DNA of 64,000 nucleotides from Taiwanofungus camphoratus (taxonomy: Eukaryota; Basidiomycota; Agaricomycetes; Polyporales; Taiwanofungaceae). Location of the stretch: assembly GCA_003999685.1 (NCBI GenBank), contig CP021221.1, positions 2,480,001-2,544,000 of the forward strand, in the 5' to 3' direction. Of the stretch, positions 30,619 to 43,118 are shown in pieces. The notes under the pieces are model-generated. The model was not told the DNA's origin and searched no databases. It saw nothing but the letters and a program-made list of their open reading frames with translations. The translations under genes and the position numbers were made by a program. How positions within the stretch are numbered: position 1 is the first letter of the stretch; every line of letters begins with the position of its first letter.

Positions 30619-32800
30619 TCAGGCTTCAGTGTGATAGCTCGGTAAGATTGCGACCAGTTGCTCCATATACCAGAATTGTGTGGGCTTCCCAACTTCGCCA
30701 GGGCCTCCTTTCCCTCCCCGCGTTGAATTTGACAAACCAATTTCTTTTGCAGAGTTGAGGTCCTGGCGGGCAATTTGTACCCACGTCGCGTGAAGACCCA
30801 TCCCGACAATGATTTTGTCCGCTACCCCCGGGTCGAGAAGAACAGTGATATCATCCTTGAAGGGATTGTGTAGTTTACTTGCTTCTCTCACATCTATGGC
30901 GGCTGAGTTCACCTCTTCCGTCAGAACAGCACCTCTTGAGTCGGGCAAAATCAGAGGTTTATTGATCTCCGAGCGCTCGTGCTCGTCCCAACCCGGCCAC
31001 GGCGCCAGCACCATCTTTGCGAGACGCCCTGAAAGCTCGTCCTCAAGTAATTCCACGTTTGTCTTCCCCTTCTTCTTTTTCAGCTTGCCTTTCTCGCCAA
31101 CGGGCGTGACAGAGATAATGCGTCGCGTAGACCTCTCAACGACGCCAGTCGTATGCGTCAATGGTAGGAGAGTGGGTCCCAAGAAAGACATTAAAGGATT
31201 GGGCTTGGGTGTCGTGTCCCATGTGCTTGCGCTGTCCATGGCCCATGAGTTGTCGGCAGTAACGTTGGGCTCGCCCCAGCCACCAGCTGAGGCGTCAGCA
31301 CCCGGATCACCCCATGCATTATCATCCAGGCCATTGACGTTGACATCGCCCGCATCGGTGTCCTTTTTCACCTCATTTTCGAGGCTCATGACGACATCTG
31401 GACCAAGAACCTCGATGTCCGCCTCACCCACCGCTTCCTTCAAAGCCTTGTCTTCTTCCCGCTCCTGGGGTTGTTTTTGCGCCATCTCGTCTACCTTGCG
31501 TCTCTTAGCATCAGGTTCATCCTTGTCTGAAGAACCCCCGTTCACGTCCTGCCAGAGCAGACCTTCGTTCATGTTGCCCCACAGCTCTTCACATCCTGTG
31601 CTGAACTTGTCGGGCAACGCCTTTCCAATAACGAAAGTTGCCGGTAGCTCCCTCTTCGCCTGTTCAGCGACGGCGAGTGCCTTGCGCAAACCTTTCTCAT
31701 GTTCTGGCTCTGGTAGCACACGGTTTCGCAGTAGGAAGTTTAGGAAGAAGGCAACAAGGATCGGAGCGTCGCGCGCGCGCTGTTCCGACCTGAGCGGTCC
31801 AATCAGATATTGCTTCATAAGAACGAAGCTCAGAAGCCATACCAAATGAATCCTTTGTCGCGGAAATATGAGGATAGGAAGATCTTCAAGTTTGTCTCGG
31901 GATCATTCAAAAACGCGTCCAGGCGTAGATCTCTCGCCTCACGGGCATTCTCGCGCCTGGTCAGTCTTGCCTCCTCCGCAGCTTCGTCCTTGGGCATCTG
32001 CTCTTGTTTTTGCATGGTATGCACTTCCTCGTCGTCGAGCATGGCTATTTTCTGTTCCTTGGGCTTTGGGTTCAGAAATTCCTCATCCTCATCCTCTTCT
32101 TCAGAGACAGTGGCTACCGCCATCTGCTGCATCATTTGGGCACGCTTGCGAGACATGGGTGGATGAATGCTAGCAATGATCCCAAGATAGAGGCGAAACT
32201 GCATGTGGACAGCTCAGCTTTGAGCACACAACATGTTGAGTATACATACCGCGTCCCAAAGTTGCTGGACGCCTGATGTGAGAGGGGGCCATGAGCGGCT
32301 TGATTTAAAGTCTTGTGATGCCTGATGTAAACGGTCGACGCGTGAATGAGATCTAAGTTCATGTTATACTCATTGTTCGGAGAGGAGAGTTCAAACACAT
32401 ACGGGTCGATGGGAGTAGTGGTCCGCCTGAGATGCTCACTCAGCTCCCATTCCTCAAACCAGATATACCGCCGGACGACACCACCGGCTGTCACAGTTGT
32501 CTTCGGTTTCTTTTTCTTCTTTTGTTCACTCTCTGTGAGGCTGTGTTTGACAAGCAACCCTACAGTCGGCAATCTCTGTCCGTCCAGCTCGACATAGTCG
32601 GGACTTTCGTTGGCTTCAATCTTGATACCTGCGGGCTTGAACTTATCGAATGGGGTGATGACCACACCTTGTGGTGGCTCAGGGAAGGGCGGAAACGTAA
32701 TGTACGGTATGTCGGATACCACGTCATTCGCATCAAGGTTCTGGTCTACGGGGAGGGCTTGTTTACCATTGGTCACGGTTACGGCGATTGGTGTCGACAT
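30619..32800 (-). CDS. arb1: Arb1-like Argonaute siRNA chaperone (ARC) complex subunit
   Basis: A minus-strand gene with at least two introns (near 32200-32260 and 31810-31850). In fission yeast Arb1, with Arb2, holds Argonaute loaded with duplex siRNA and is needed for heterochromatin. Family marks here are the front segment RYIWFEEWELSEHLRR and STVYIRHHKTLNQA, the middle VAFFLNFLLRNRVLPEPE with ALAVAEQAKRELP and the CEELWGNMNEGLLW step, and the C-terminal RRIISVTPVGEKGK, then KPLILPDSRGAVL and DDITVLLDP. Between them is an acidic, disordered insert with several DNAWGDPG-like Trp/Gly motifs, the kind that could bind Argonaute. I chose the Met at 32800 (MSTPIAV); an upstream in-frame Met exists at 32818. 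Assigned from memory of the family pattern. Confidence 0.7.
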
Positions 32801-33512
32801 TGAACAGACGAGAGGCACGAGAAGGACAGGTTCAGTTCAGGAAGCACAGTTCAATTTTGAACTTCAACCATGCGTCCTTTATGCATTTGCGGGCAGTACC
32901 GAGAGGCGGGATTCCCGAGACCTTCGACTCAAGCGTCTACTTTCAGCTGCGTGCCATCGATAAGTATTGGACAATAGCATTGCCACCACTTGAGCCTCTT
33001 GAGCCGCTCTCAACATAAAAATATGTAACAAAGACAAAGTGGGTAGGTCCAGTAGATGTCGACAATCATGATCATGGTATTGCGAATTGAAAAATGATGA
33101 TCGAGATTTACAGCAGGCAGGTAGACGCTCGCGTGGACTTGGTGAGCTGAGGCCGTGAATACAAAGCAAGGTACGCAGTCCACTCGGGCAGTCCAAGATT
33201 CGCAAAAGGAGAGATGTAACATACACAATTATGTAAATACTAGATACGCGCACAATATATATCTTTGCGAGATATGAAGTACAGATCAGACGATAGCGCG
33301 TTAGCACAAGTAGACAAGACATACCGTATAATATCCATCGTCACATATTTTGACGGAAAGGACGGACCTGCTCCAGACAAAGGTGTCATGTCAGAATGGA
33401 CGGCACAATAGAACTATCTAAGTAAAATTTAGAGGTTGGGGGTGAGAGAGAGGAGAACATGTCAAGAGAGGGAGAGCAAGTCGCCAATCAAGAGCCCGAA
33501 AAATGAGAAACT
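32801..33512. other. Intergenic gap upstream of the Arb1-like gene
   Basis: About 710 bp. The part next to 32800 should be the Arb1-like promoter; the part next to 33513 should be the 3' end of the AT-hook gene. Open stretches here show no protein features that I recognise. Confidence 0.5.
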
Positions 33513-34996
33513 TTATTCCACGACCCTTCTCTTCTTCTTCGGTTGATCACTATCCGCGTTCTCATCGCGTTCGTCCGCCACCTTCACTTTCTTGTCGCGA
33601 GGCTTCAACTTCGCACTACCCATGGTGCCCTGTGGCCTCTGTGCACCACCAGACGCGCGAGTCCGGCTAATGGAGCGCGTCCGAGGCCCGCTGCGTGCGC
33701 CCTCTTCCTCCATGTCCGAATCTGAGATGTATGCTTTGCTTTTCGGTTTCCGGCCGCGACGCTTTGGCGCGGTGGGGGCAGATGAGATGGAGACAGCATC
33801 TTCCGCATCCTCGCCGTCAATTCCTGGCACTACGACGCGAGACTTAGGAGCCCTGCCTCTGCGCTTTGGAGCGCTCGCATTTTCCTGGGCTTTTGGGCGG
33901 CCGCGAGCGCTGCCTGCTCTGCTCGCGTTCTCTGCATCGTCCACATCCATTTTCTGTTGCTCTGCAACGACGGCTTTTGCTTTCCCCTTCCCTTTCCCCT
34001 TCTTCTTACCTACAATTTCGTCCATACCACTGTCAGTGTCACCTTCGCTCTCGTCATCGTCAGTATTGGGATCTTTCATATTGAGACTCCTCGTGCGTTT
34101 GCGAGTCGACATTCGTGGCATCTGGTCACGGATGCCGTGACAATTTAGGCGGAGGCAGGAGATTAGTTTATCGCCGTGTGGAGTTGAATCTGCGCGGAAG
34201 CGTGCACGTTTGATGTCCGTCTGTATCAGCACGAAATTAGTTATGTCGCCAAATTCCTAGATTGCGAGGAGATGAATATTAGACTGACCGTGTGTTTTCC
34301 CTCGTAACACCACCCATCTGGGGGACCTTGATCTCCATCTCCTTCAGTAGTCTTACCGCAGCAGCCCCATAACGTTTCATATGTCGTGCCCGGATCACCG
34401 GCAAGCCTATCGCCCCTCTTCGCGGCCCTCCCAACCCTTTCGACTTCAGCGCTGTCATCGTCATGCGGTACCAAGCAACTGCGATCGCTATTCTCGATCT
34501 CTACGTAGTCTTTATGACAGCGCACGCAATGCAAGCGTGGGGGCGGAGCGAGCTCAGCAAAGAAGCTTGCAAGAGAGGAGAGGATGGGTTCAGGTGCGTG
34601 GGGAATGTGCGCAAGGACATAAGTGTGCAGAAGCTTCGCCGGGACGGCGGTTATATGCGAGGTGAGGGATTCAATGGTCGGTTCTGGTGGGATGGCTTCG
34701 GGCAGGATCCTTGGTGCGATTGTGCTTGACTGGGCACTCCTCGTGGGCGAGAGCTGCCGCGTGCGCTCATCAACGGATAGCCCTGACATTTTAGTTGCGG
34801 GTGAAGGAGAATTAGGTGCACCATGAGCTACTGAAGCAGATTCGATTGACGGAGAAGGTGTGCGCAATTGTACATGACTTTCCAAAGCAGGTTTCTCAGA
34901 TGGTAATTTCGTCGCAGATGTCGATGGCGATGGCGGTAAAGGTACCAATTCAGGCGGTACCATAGGCTGTTTCTTGCTGAAGAATCCAAAAACCAT
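33513..34996 (-). CDS. CHORD-like zinc-binding protein with AT-hook-rich tail
   Basis: Two exons joined by an intron at about 34206-34290, which runs from GTCAGTCTAA after GKHT to an acceptor just before the ACGGACATC codons. The N-terminal half is disordered, with short helical stretches. The middle has a cysteine/histidine module: CVRC, then CLVPHDDD, W-x-CC in LWGCCGKT, and WCYEGKHT, closed by SCLRLNCHG. The spacing resembles a CHORD zinc module (C..C, C..HP, WSCC, C...H). The C-terminal half is basic and acidic in turns, with RGRPKAQ, RRGRAPKS and RRGRKPKS, which are AT-hook cores, ending in KKKRRVVE. It is likely a nuclear, DNA-associated zinc protein. I do not know a named family with this combination. 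Confidence 0.6.
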
Positions 34997-36616
34997 GGCG
35001 AGAGATGTTTAAACGATGAAGGAATGAAGAAGGGAATGATAAGTGAACGTGTATGTCCGCCAGACGTATAGTGCAATGCACGCGCCAGACATGCAGCCAC
35101 GACCGATATATACCCGTGGGAACAAAAAACGACGCGTTCGTCACGCTCACCACGGTTGTCACAATGGCAACAATGCGGAACCGGTCAAGTACAAGCCATC
35201 CTGGTGTACAGTAGAGCCTATGCCCCGCTTATATCGAGGCTTTAGTAGGCTTTCTGCGACGAAGAACAGACATTGCCGTATTAGCTTCTACCTTTGCTGC
35301 AAAAACTATCTCAAGCCGGATACGTCGGTCTGGAGGATACTTAAATTCAGGCGAGGAAAACCTTACTCTCGAGAAGTAAGTATTAGTCGAGTAATTTGCC
35401 TCGTAAGGCTAAGTTTGCGTTGGCACAACCTTGCACGGTTCGACGGTAGGGTATGAAGCTCTGGGCGAATGTTCAATGAGCGGTGTATGCAAGTGGATAC
35501 GAGCCCGATTTGACTTTGTATGTCGACAGATAAGCGGACTCCCCGTTTCGGTTGCAAGAGATCCTCATTCAGCTGTAGCATCCTGATCCCGACCTAAAGC
35601 GATAGCAACTTCAGCTCTGTACGGGGGATAATTATGCATCGAATTAAGTATGAACCACCGACTTTCTGACCGTCGAAGTCAATCCAATCTCGCACATTTC
35701 GAATGCTGTTGACGATCATAAGTGCATGAAGAGACGGCATTGCCGATTATTTAGTAGTCATCTGCATCGTCACGCTGAAATCAGAATTTTTATCGCGAGC
35801 ATTATTACAGGCACGACATTGGGAGAGAATCAAGTTGACCCCACAATGTGGAGTCTCTGGGCTTGTAGCACCCTCTCTGGTACTGCAGGTTTCTAACCAT
35901 TTGTTCGATTTCATTGCACCACGGTGCTATGGAAATCATCCGATTTTGAGGCCTTGAGGGGGTGCCCGTAGTACCTGGTCACCGAAAATAGCATTCGCAG
36001 ATAAAGCACAGGGGTGAAAGCCGTTCTCCAAAGCTCCAGAGTCCAAGCAGTGTGATCGGTCGGCGAACATACTTCAAGCTTCAGATCTAATTGTTCCTGA
36101 TTAGATTTAACGACCCAGGGAACATTTTGTAAAAGACATGTCTATATTTGGTGAGGGTTTGGTGGTGACTTTGCCAAGTTTTTGTACAAAGGAACCCGGC
36201 GAGTTTGGTCTTGCATCCCCGGACTGGGAATACCTCGGGGTACTACTTACAGTCATACGACCTTTTTGACCTTGCTGAGATGCGCTACCTCAACAAACAT
36301 TTGTTGGTGATGTTCAATATATAACCACACTTATCAAGCTGCAAGCGGGTGCACCGCGACCGGATCGCGGAGTGACAAGAGCTACCTCAGCAGCGCAACT
36401 TGTACTTGACTTCACGGTGTTCTTGATATGCATAGGACCATGCAGTCATGCTTGTTATCGCGCCTAGAACAGCTAGTTCCCGCTCATTGATAAGTCGGTT
36501 CCTGAAATATGCAACATCTGCGGACGTCCAGCGCCTTAAAGCTCGCTGGGTGTGCGGTGTTATCCTCCGTTCGCTCGTTCCCTTGTTAACCTCGCCTGGA
36601 CGGTTACTGCTCGGAC
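34997..36616. other. Long divergent intergenic gap
   Basis: 1.6 kb between two genes that point away from each other. Apart from a TATA-like box near the left gene I find no gene, RNA or transposon in it. Open stretches are short and without protein features. Confidence 0.5.
35105..35112 (-). promoter_or_regulatory. TATA-like box of the CHORD-like gene
   Basis: On the minus strand TATATATC lies about 110 bases upstream of the start at 34996, a plausible place for a fungal TATA box. Position is the only support. Confidence 0.35.
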
Positions 36617-39170
36617 ATGTCTCGAGATCCCCTTCCTGAGGTCATTCCTCCCGCGCGAGATGAGCTTGTGTCAGTGGATGAGACGCAAGCGAAGACCTCT
36701 TTACAGGCGGGGGTTGATGTTGCTATTGCCCCCTTGAAAAGGGACGAGCCGTTGGTCACGCGGAAGGTGCATCCACTGAAACTTCGCATTAAATGAACAG
36801 ATGATCTTAAGCTGATGTACAGGAACTATGGAGTTATTATTGTATGTACTGATCGTCCAGGCCACTTCCCTGTGACTGAAAATACTGCTTGGAAGTGTAC
36901 TACAATGGTGACAATGTGTGTGTGTTTAAACCTTCTCGGAAGACTGAACATTCACATGTGTTTTCAGGGCGTTGGACCCAATGGTGTGTACATGATGCGC
37001 ATGCGACTCAGCGATGACAGAGCTGAGAATTTTATCTTGCAACAGGTTATTCTATGACATTATTCCAGTCACTGGCAAACGCTGCCGGGTACGATCCTGT
37101 CGCAGGGCCCGGATCATCTTGCACTGCTGCAGATGCGTCGGGAAAGTGTGTGCTCCCATGGGGAAAAGGCACGAAGTCTGTTAACTCCGTCGTCCTCGTC
37201 GCCAACGGAGTCAGCTTTGCTGTATGTCCCCCAGATGTATATCGTCCATGTCCTCCTAACCCATTGTCATAGGTGATGACGATGATCTTCACTACGATTG
37301 GTTCTGCAGCCGATTATGGTACCTTCGGTCGATGGCTCCTCCTTGTCATCACTGTGATCTGTTGGGGGTCTCAGTTCGCCAGCATGGCACTTACTAGTGA
37401 GTGCTTGCAGAGTCCACAAATGTGGTGGAGTTAGATTCTCCACACTGTGGCCCTTTAAGCTGACATTGCATTCCATCCAGCGCCGAGTCGCTGGGGGGCG
37501 GCGATGGGCCTGTACATGGTTGGCTTCATAACATACGGTGCCACACTCGTGTTCTACGCGGCGGCCTTCCCGCGTCTTGCGCGCAACACCCCTCATGCGC
37601 GTGCGCTCCGCGAGAAGTATGAGAATGGCGAGATTGCTGCCGAGGAGTACGAGCAGGAGGAGAGTCTCGAGAAGAACAGGATCAGCAACATCAGCACGGT
37701 GAGGACTATATCTCTATCAAGTTGCTATTTCGAGCTCGTATACTGATAAGGGATGGCCTGCAGATGCACAGTAACATCGGTTACATCGTCACACTATGCC
37801 TTAACTTGTCGCTCCTGCTTCCCCTTGCTAGCAACCCGAAGGTTGATAACTACACTCTTGTATTGTCAGTTCATCACTTCACGTTTTTGAACATCGCCTG
37901 ATCTGAAATATCACAGAACCAACGGCTATTGGGTCCTGACTGGTATATGGTGGTGTAAGTGTCGTTTGCTACAGTCTCTCGACTGTATTGTTGAGCTCTT
38001 TCACCCCGTAGTCATTTTCCAAGAGCCAAGACCGGGTCCAAAGTTGCCAAAGGGTGAACATTATCTTACTATTGGGTGGAAACAGGTAAGTGCTCTTGAT
38101 ACGTGTCCGATTACCCCGGTGTCGGCTTTTGATTTAGTCCCATGTACGCTATGATAGATCTGGGTAGCACTAAAGCAATACAAGAAGCTTCCCTATACGT
38201 TTGTGTATCTTGTAGCATTCTTCTTACTTGCAGACGTGAGTGTAATCCATTTCTCTGGGCTCTCACTGGTCACAGTTGTTCTGATAGCGTGTTTCTCTGT
38301 GACAGGGTTTGAATACCACAGGAACCCTCGTCTCGATCTGTCAAAATGACAAGTTCCAATTCTCATTCCTATACAACACGTATCTTGGACTGTCCCAGGC
38401 CATCACATCAACCATGAGCACGCTAGGGTTTTGGTACATTCAGAAGTACTGGAAGATCAGCACCAAGAAGATGGTAGGCCCGTCATGTTCTAGTTTGCAT
38501 ATGCTGACCAGGTGATTAGTTCGTTGTCACCAATGTCGTTACCATCATGATTCCTCTTTGGGGAATGATCGGAATTTGGACAGACAAGCTAGGGTGCGTA
38601 CCCTGCAGGAGGCTTTTCCCCCGGAGGAGTTTTGACAACGCGCTGCAGATTTCACAACGTCTGGGAGTTCTGGGCGTATAACGTCATTTTCGGGCTCTTC
38701 CAGGCGCCATACTACGCCTTCTCGCAGACGATGATGGCTGAACTGACGCCTCCCGGCTTTGACAATATGGTACGTCTCACTGAGACTTCACAGCAGACTG
38801 TTCTCACTGATTGCGTTTGTGATAAGTTCTTCGGGCTATTCGGTCTCTCGAATCGCGCGTCATCGATGATCGGACCTAACGTCGTGCAAGCCATCATCGA
38901 CAATACAGGAGACAACTGGAAAGGATTCCCGTTCCTCTTCGCGATGTGCACCGCCGCTAGTCTGGTCATTTGGTTCGGTGCGTATTGTATACGATTTACT
39001 TTTGGAGGTGAAGGCGAGATTGTGCTGATGTGGTGTTGCTTTCGCCAGGTGTGGACGTCACCATTGGACGCAGGGATGCGGTTGCATGGGCGGAGAAGCA
39101 CCGTTCGTATGCGGAGACAGGCATCATCAGCGACGAAGACGATTCTATGAATTACGGAGAGAAGGTTTGA
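36617..39170 (+). CDS. atg22: Autophagy-related protein 22 (vacuolar amino-acid effluxer)
   Basis: A many-intron gene for Atg22, a multi-pass membrane protein of the vacuole that releases amino acids after autophagic breakdown. It starts MSRDPLPEVIPPARDE. The Atg22 marks are clear: ELWSYYLYYNGDN split by introns, GVGPNG, TLFQSLANAAGYDP, LPWGKGTKSVNSVVL, FAVMTMIFTTIGSAADYGTF, and a cytoplasmic loop ARALREKYENGEIAAEEYEQ. Hydrophobic helices follow (NIGYIVTLCLNLSLLLPLAS, WVLTGIWW, YLVAFFLLADGLNTTG), then NVIFGLFQAPYYAFSQTMMA and FFGLFGLSNRASSMIGP. The end is NYGEKV with TGA at 39168-39170. Introns are 50-70 bases. It belongs to the MFS-related Atg22 family and should have about 10-12 helices. 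Confidence 0.88.
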
Positions 39171-39975
39171 GCGCGACATAAGATACGCACCTGCCGTGCA
39201 GGGCCTTCTGCGATGTCATTTGACGAACGTGACGGTATTCTATTTCCTGTGATTTTGTGTCTATATCTTAGATCGTCCCCCGAAGTGACAACTTAAACAA
39301 GTAACCTACTTACGTGCTCATGCACCCAGTCAAACAACATGGGACGAACACATCGCGTGACATGCCTCCCCCTCAGCACGCCGCCTACCAAATTTTAGGC
39401 CTTAGCATCCGCGGTTGCGGTTGCTGATGCCATTCTCACGCAGTTCTGACAATCCCATTTCAAGCAGTTCCAAAGCAGTCGGGCCAGTCTTGTGACAGCA
39501 TCTAGTCATGAGAAGTTCTGAGAACATTGATGCCGTGTATACGGATTGAATTGAAGTTGTCACCTTTGCTCTCACACAGATAAAGACAAGTCGCATAAGG
39601 ACAAGTTGATGGTCACTTGACAGCGTTACTAGTGCTTAGAACGAGAAGGAATAAATACTAGTTACCAGAATACTGGGTCATTTGAAGTGCACGTTATGGA
39701 TCGTACCTAGTGCATGGCTTGCAACTTATCCCGGCGCCTAGCGCATGACACAGGGCCCATACTCTGTATGAACAGGAAACATATCATTGGCATACGAATG
39801 GAGTGTTTCAATGTACAAATACAACTAATACGACCACTTCTCAGCTGTTATACCTTTTACTATACATGTTATGTTATGCTTGATGCTTTGCTTGCTTCGA
39901 CAATCTATGCCCATGCGAATTGTACATAATTTAGACTGAACTTTCAAAACTGATAGTGGAGGTCTGTGGCGCAAA
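39171..39975. other. Convergent intergenic gap
   Basis: About 800 bp between the ends of Atg22 and the HABP4-like gene, holding 3' regions. I see no gene or repeat in it. Confidence 0.5.
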
Positions 39976-40522
39976 TCAGCTGGTGTAGTTACAGTCGCTG
40001 GAAACACCTACGTCGGCGTCAGATATAATGGGAATAGTGCGGTTGGGAGGAGAGATGGACACGGCGGCCGAAGTTCGAGCGATAGAATTCAGGTCGACAT
40101 CTGTGAATAACGACATGTCAGCATCAAAGTTTGAATACTGCAAAAACTTTACTGCGGCGCTGACCTGTGCGACTCATCGCTCTCTTCCTGTACCTCCTGG
40201 CATTCACAATGTCTTCTTCGGTCAAAGAGTTAGTCCTGTGTTCGACAACAGGGCTAGCAGGAGGGGAGCGAGAGCGGTTGACTTGTAAGGAAGGTCTCAG
40301 CAAACAACAATGGGTTGAATGATAGCTCTTACCTCCGGCATCCTCAAACTCGCGCTCTTCATCGTACTCAGCGGCGTCTTCATAGTCACGCTCGCTCATG
40401 AGAGCGCCCCAGTTGTGTAAACCAGCACCGTTCTTGGGGATGTGCTTGTTCATCCCACTCTTCGACTCGGCGCGGTCCTTGACGATGGCTCGGGGGTAAG
40501 CAGCACGCTCGGTACGGGTCAT
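39976..40522 (-). CDS. HABP4/SERBP1/Stm1-like ribosome-associated protein (small)
   Basis: A small three-exon gene, about 130 codons. The start MTRTERAAYPRAIVKDRAES is followed by SGMNKHIPKNGAGLHNWGAL, which matches the HABP4_PAI-RBP1 core seen in SERBP1 and yeast Stm1: a GxHNWG box. An acidic stretch (EYDEEREFEDAG) follows. Exon 2 reads NSLTEEDIVNARRYRKRAM; exon 3 carries IARTSAAVSISPP and stops at 39976-39978. Introns lie at about 40276-40330 and 40100-40165. Family members bind mRNA and inactive 80S ribosomes. The long N-terminal part of Stm1 is missing; small versions like this are, as I recall, usual in agaricomycetes. A TATA box lies 72 bases upstream. Confidence 0.75.
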
Positions 40523-40593
40523 CTTGAAGAACTCAAGTAAGTGGTGATGGCAAGGGAAGAAGATTGCTGGTGGTTGTTACTTTGGATTGCAGG

Positions 40594-40601
40594 TTTATAT
40601 A
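40594..40601 (-). promoter_or_regulatory. TATA box of the HABP4-like gene
   Basis: TATATAA on the minus strand, followed by ACCTGCAATCC, lies about 72-80 bases upstream of the ATG at 40522. A strong TATA box fits a highly expressed ribosome-associated gene. Confidence 0.45.
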
Positions 40602-41324
40602 GGTGACAGCCCCAGCGCCACCGCTGGCTGGGGACGGCTTGCTCGCGTGACCGAGTTGCGCAACAGGACCCGCCGCCATACGAGCGGATCCATCGAAGGT
40701 TTCGAGCCGTTTCGAGTCGTTTCTCATTTGGTTTCACGAGCAGTCTGGCTCCCGCCATCAGTTTGTACCTACGCCTGCCTGTCCTACCATGGAAACGAAT
40801 TTCCCAACGGTGCTTTTGCGTGGTCTGGGTGCGCCGTTCGACGTGGCACACGACGCCGAGACCCAGGAGCGCAGCAGCTGCAGGTCGAATGCAGTAACGA
40901 GTGACTTGGGCATGACCTATGCGGGGAAACGTGGGAAAATAGGAGCTTCTTCCTTCGGCAACCTCCTGCGCAGCAACACACAACCGTTGGGCGTATTGCA
41001 AGACGTAAGTTGAGCAATTCAGTCGCAAAAGCTCATGTGAGAGGAGGCTTGTTGTCACTGTGTGCACAATTCCAGGTAATGATCAAGTCACGACCACGGG
41101 TACAGCCTGCGTTCACGGGTTTCAAAGCAGAATTTCCAGAGACGAAGATGCTCGCGGTAGCTTTTAGCTTCCGACTAGAATCCGTTCAGTACGATGACAG
41201 CAGTGAAAGCAAATACGATAACATGGTATCCAGACTCACAGTCCCGTCGACACCCTCATCAGAGTCCCCCACACAGCGATATGCACTTTCGAGAATATAA
41301 TTTACCACCCAAAGCGCACCCACC
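40602..41324. other. Intergenic gap
   Basis: About 720 bp holding upstream sequence of the HABP4-like gene and the 3' end of the Cdc14 gene. A minus-strand open stretch near 40519-41067 lacks protein features and overlaps the TATA box, so I do not call it. Confidence 0.5.
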
Positions 41325-43118
41325 CTATCCAAGTCCCCAAATTCCCGCCTTACGCACACCCTCGACAAGCGCGTCCACATTCCCAAGCATAGAACCCAAG
41401 AATTCCTTCTTCTCTTCCATAGTCCGTGCGCTGCTCTTCTCGGATTCGTCGCGTGACATAGCGAAGGCTGGACTCGCCCAGCCCGAGGGAAGCTGCACAT
41501 CATCAACATCTGCACAGCTTTGTGCTCGGCGATGCTTCCCACCTCCAATGGGTGGTGAGCTCTGCTCAGGTACAGTGACACCACGGTTCCGCGGTGCATC
41601 AATTGCCCGTGCTGGTTGAGACACATCATAGCTCTCCGTGTCTTCTGACGATAGGACATCCACAGTACCTCGCTGCTTTAGTTTTGCTCTCGTCGCACCT
41701 CCAGACCGCGGTCCACCGAACCCGAGACGGGAGATTTGTGCCTTCTTCGGGCTGAGTGGTACGTAGTCAACTTCTTTGCGAAGCATGAGAAGCGACCGCG
41801 GCTGTACACGCGTATTGGGTGGCGTTACAATACGGGGTGATGGTGCGAGCGCAGATATAGGGCGCTGAGAGGACGACGTTGGTGAAGTCGGCGTTGATGC
41901 GCTTGAGGATCCGCTAGATGATCTCGGAGTGGATTGCAGAGAGAAAGAGGTCGTTGACGAGACCGGGAAGGAGGAAGAAGAGGAATGGCTTGACATAGAA
42001 GTGTCTGTCGACATAGATTCTGATGGTTTAGGATGGTGTGACGACTTAGGAGTGTGCATAGGGGACGTTGGTGGACTCGTTGGCGCTTCGGAGAGTGTTC
42101 CGTGAGGGGGTATCGTCTCATCAAGCAGATAAAAATACAAGAATTCAAGACACTTCATCCTACATATGGCGGTGAGAAAAAAACGGATATATGCTGTAAA
42201 TTTACAGACCTGACTTCCCGTGGTGTACCGGCTCGTTTGAGGATCTTCACAACCAGCTGGAGGCCTTTTAATTCTTCGAAAACACGCAGCGCGGGAGATG
42301 AATCAACGAGGATGCACAGTAGCGTGTCTAGTACTGCCGACGCAAGAGATACCGAGGAGGTGTTTGGGCTGTGGCTCCGACTCTTGCTACTTTCGGCTCT
42401 GGGAAGGGAAGGGTTTGATGCTGTGTTTGCTGACGTGGTGAGAGGCATGGGTGACACATGTCGCGATGTGAGTAATAGATCCAGCAAGACCTAGCATATG
42501 TTTATTAGGTATGTTGCGGCGTGCAACAGGGTTGACATACTCGCCTCGAGAGGGTATCGGCGGCCAAGATATTCTTTACTTGCCTTATGAATTAGTGCTA
42601 CGCCTTGAATAATGAAGAGCGATTGTATGAGTTGAGAGGACAATGCGGCCATTTCAAGTTGTCTTTCATCTGCGTGACGCAGGCGGCGGGTGTGTTCAGA
42701 AAGATGGGCGTGTTGCAGGAGTCTGCTACTCACGATCTAGCGATGCTTTGCTTGTAAGGTATTCAAGACGCGAGGAGAATACAGACATCCATGTGAGAAT
42801 CCGCGAAGGCACTGAAGACAATGAGCGCCACTTTCATGGACCCAAGCTCCATACGGAGTAACACACCGTTACATTCAAACGAGTCCTGCAGACTAACGAA
42901 AATGCGTAGTCGGTCTGCTGCCTCTGCATTCAGTTGCGAGCATATATCTGCTAGCAGACGCTCCAAAGTGGACAGTATTTCGCTGATACGTGCTGTTGAA
43001 GTCCTGATCGAGACTAGCTACACAACATTGCGAACTTGAACCATCAATGGCTTTGGCCCAGCAACTGGACATTATCAACGCGTACCTCGTCGAGGACATC
43101 CTGGAGCATGCCTTTCAT
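41325..43118 (-). CDS. cdc14: Cdc14, septation initiation network component (partner of Sid1 kinase)
   Basis: A multi-exon gene of the fission-yeast-type Cdc14 family (not the phosphatase of the same name). It partners the Sid1 kinase in the network that triggers septum formation. The first exon MKGMLQDVLDE joins LVSIRTSTARIS and LERLLADICSQL. Next come FVSLQDSFECN, the helical stretch RRLRHADERQLEMAALSSQL, and SLFIIQGVALIHKASKEYLG, then RRYPLEVLLDLLL by splicing at about 42493-42550. ALRVFEELKGLQLVVKILKR and the hallmark MKCLEFLYFYLLDE follow. The long C-terminus is Ser/Pro-rich with a KKEFLGSMLGNVDALVEGVR end. ARM-like helices plus disordered tail is what the family shows. The start at 43118 was chosen because it gives an in-phase first intron. 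Confidence 0.8.

Noticed and set aside
32801-33512. Possible small gene between the Arb1-like and AT-hook genes
   Set aside because: Open stretches on both strands are short and of low coding character.
40519-41067. Minus-strand frame of 182 codons
   Set aside because: It covers the HABP4-like promoter and TATA box, and its sequence has no protein character.
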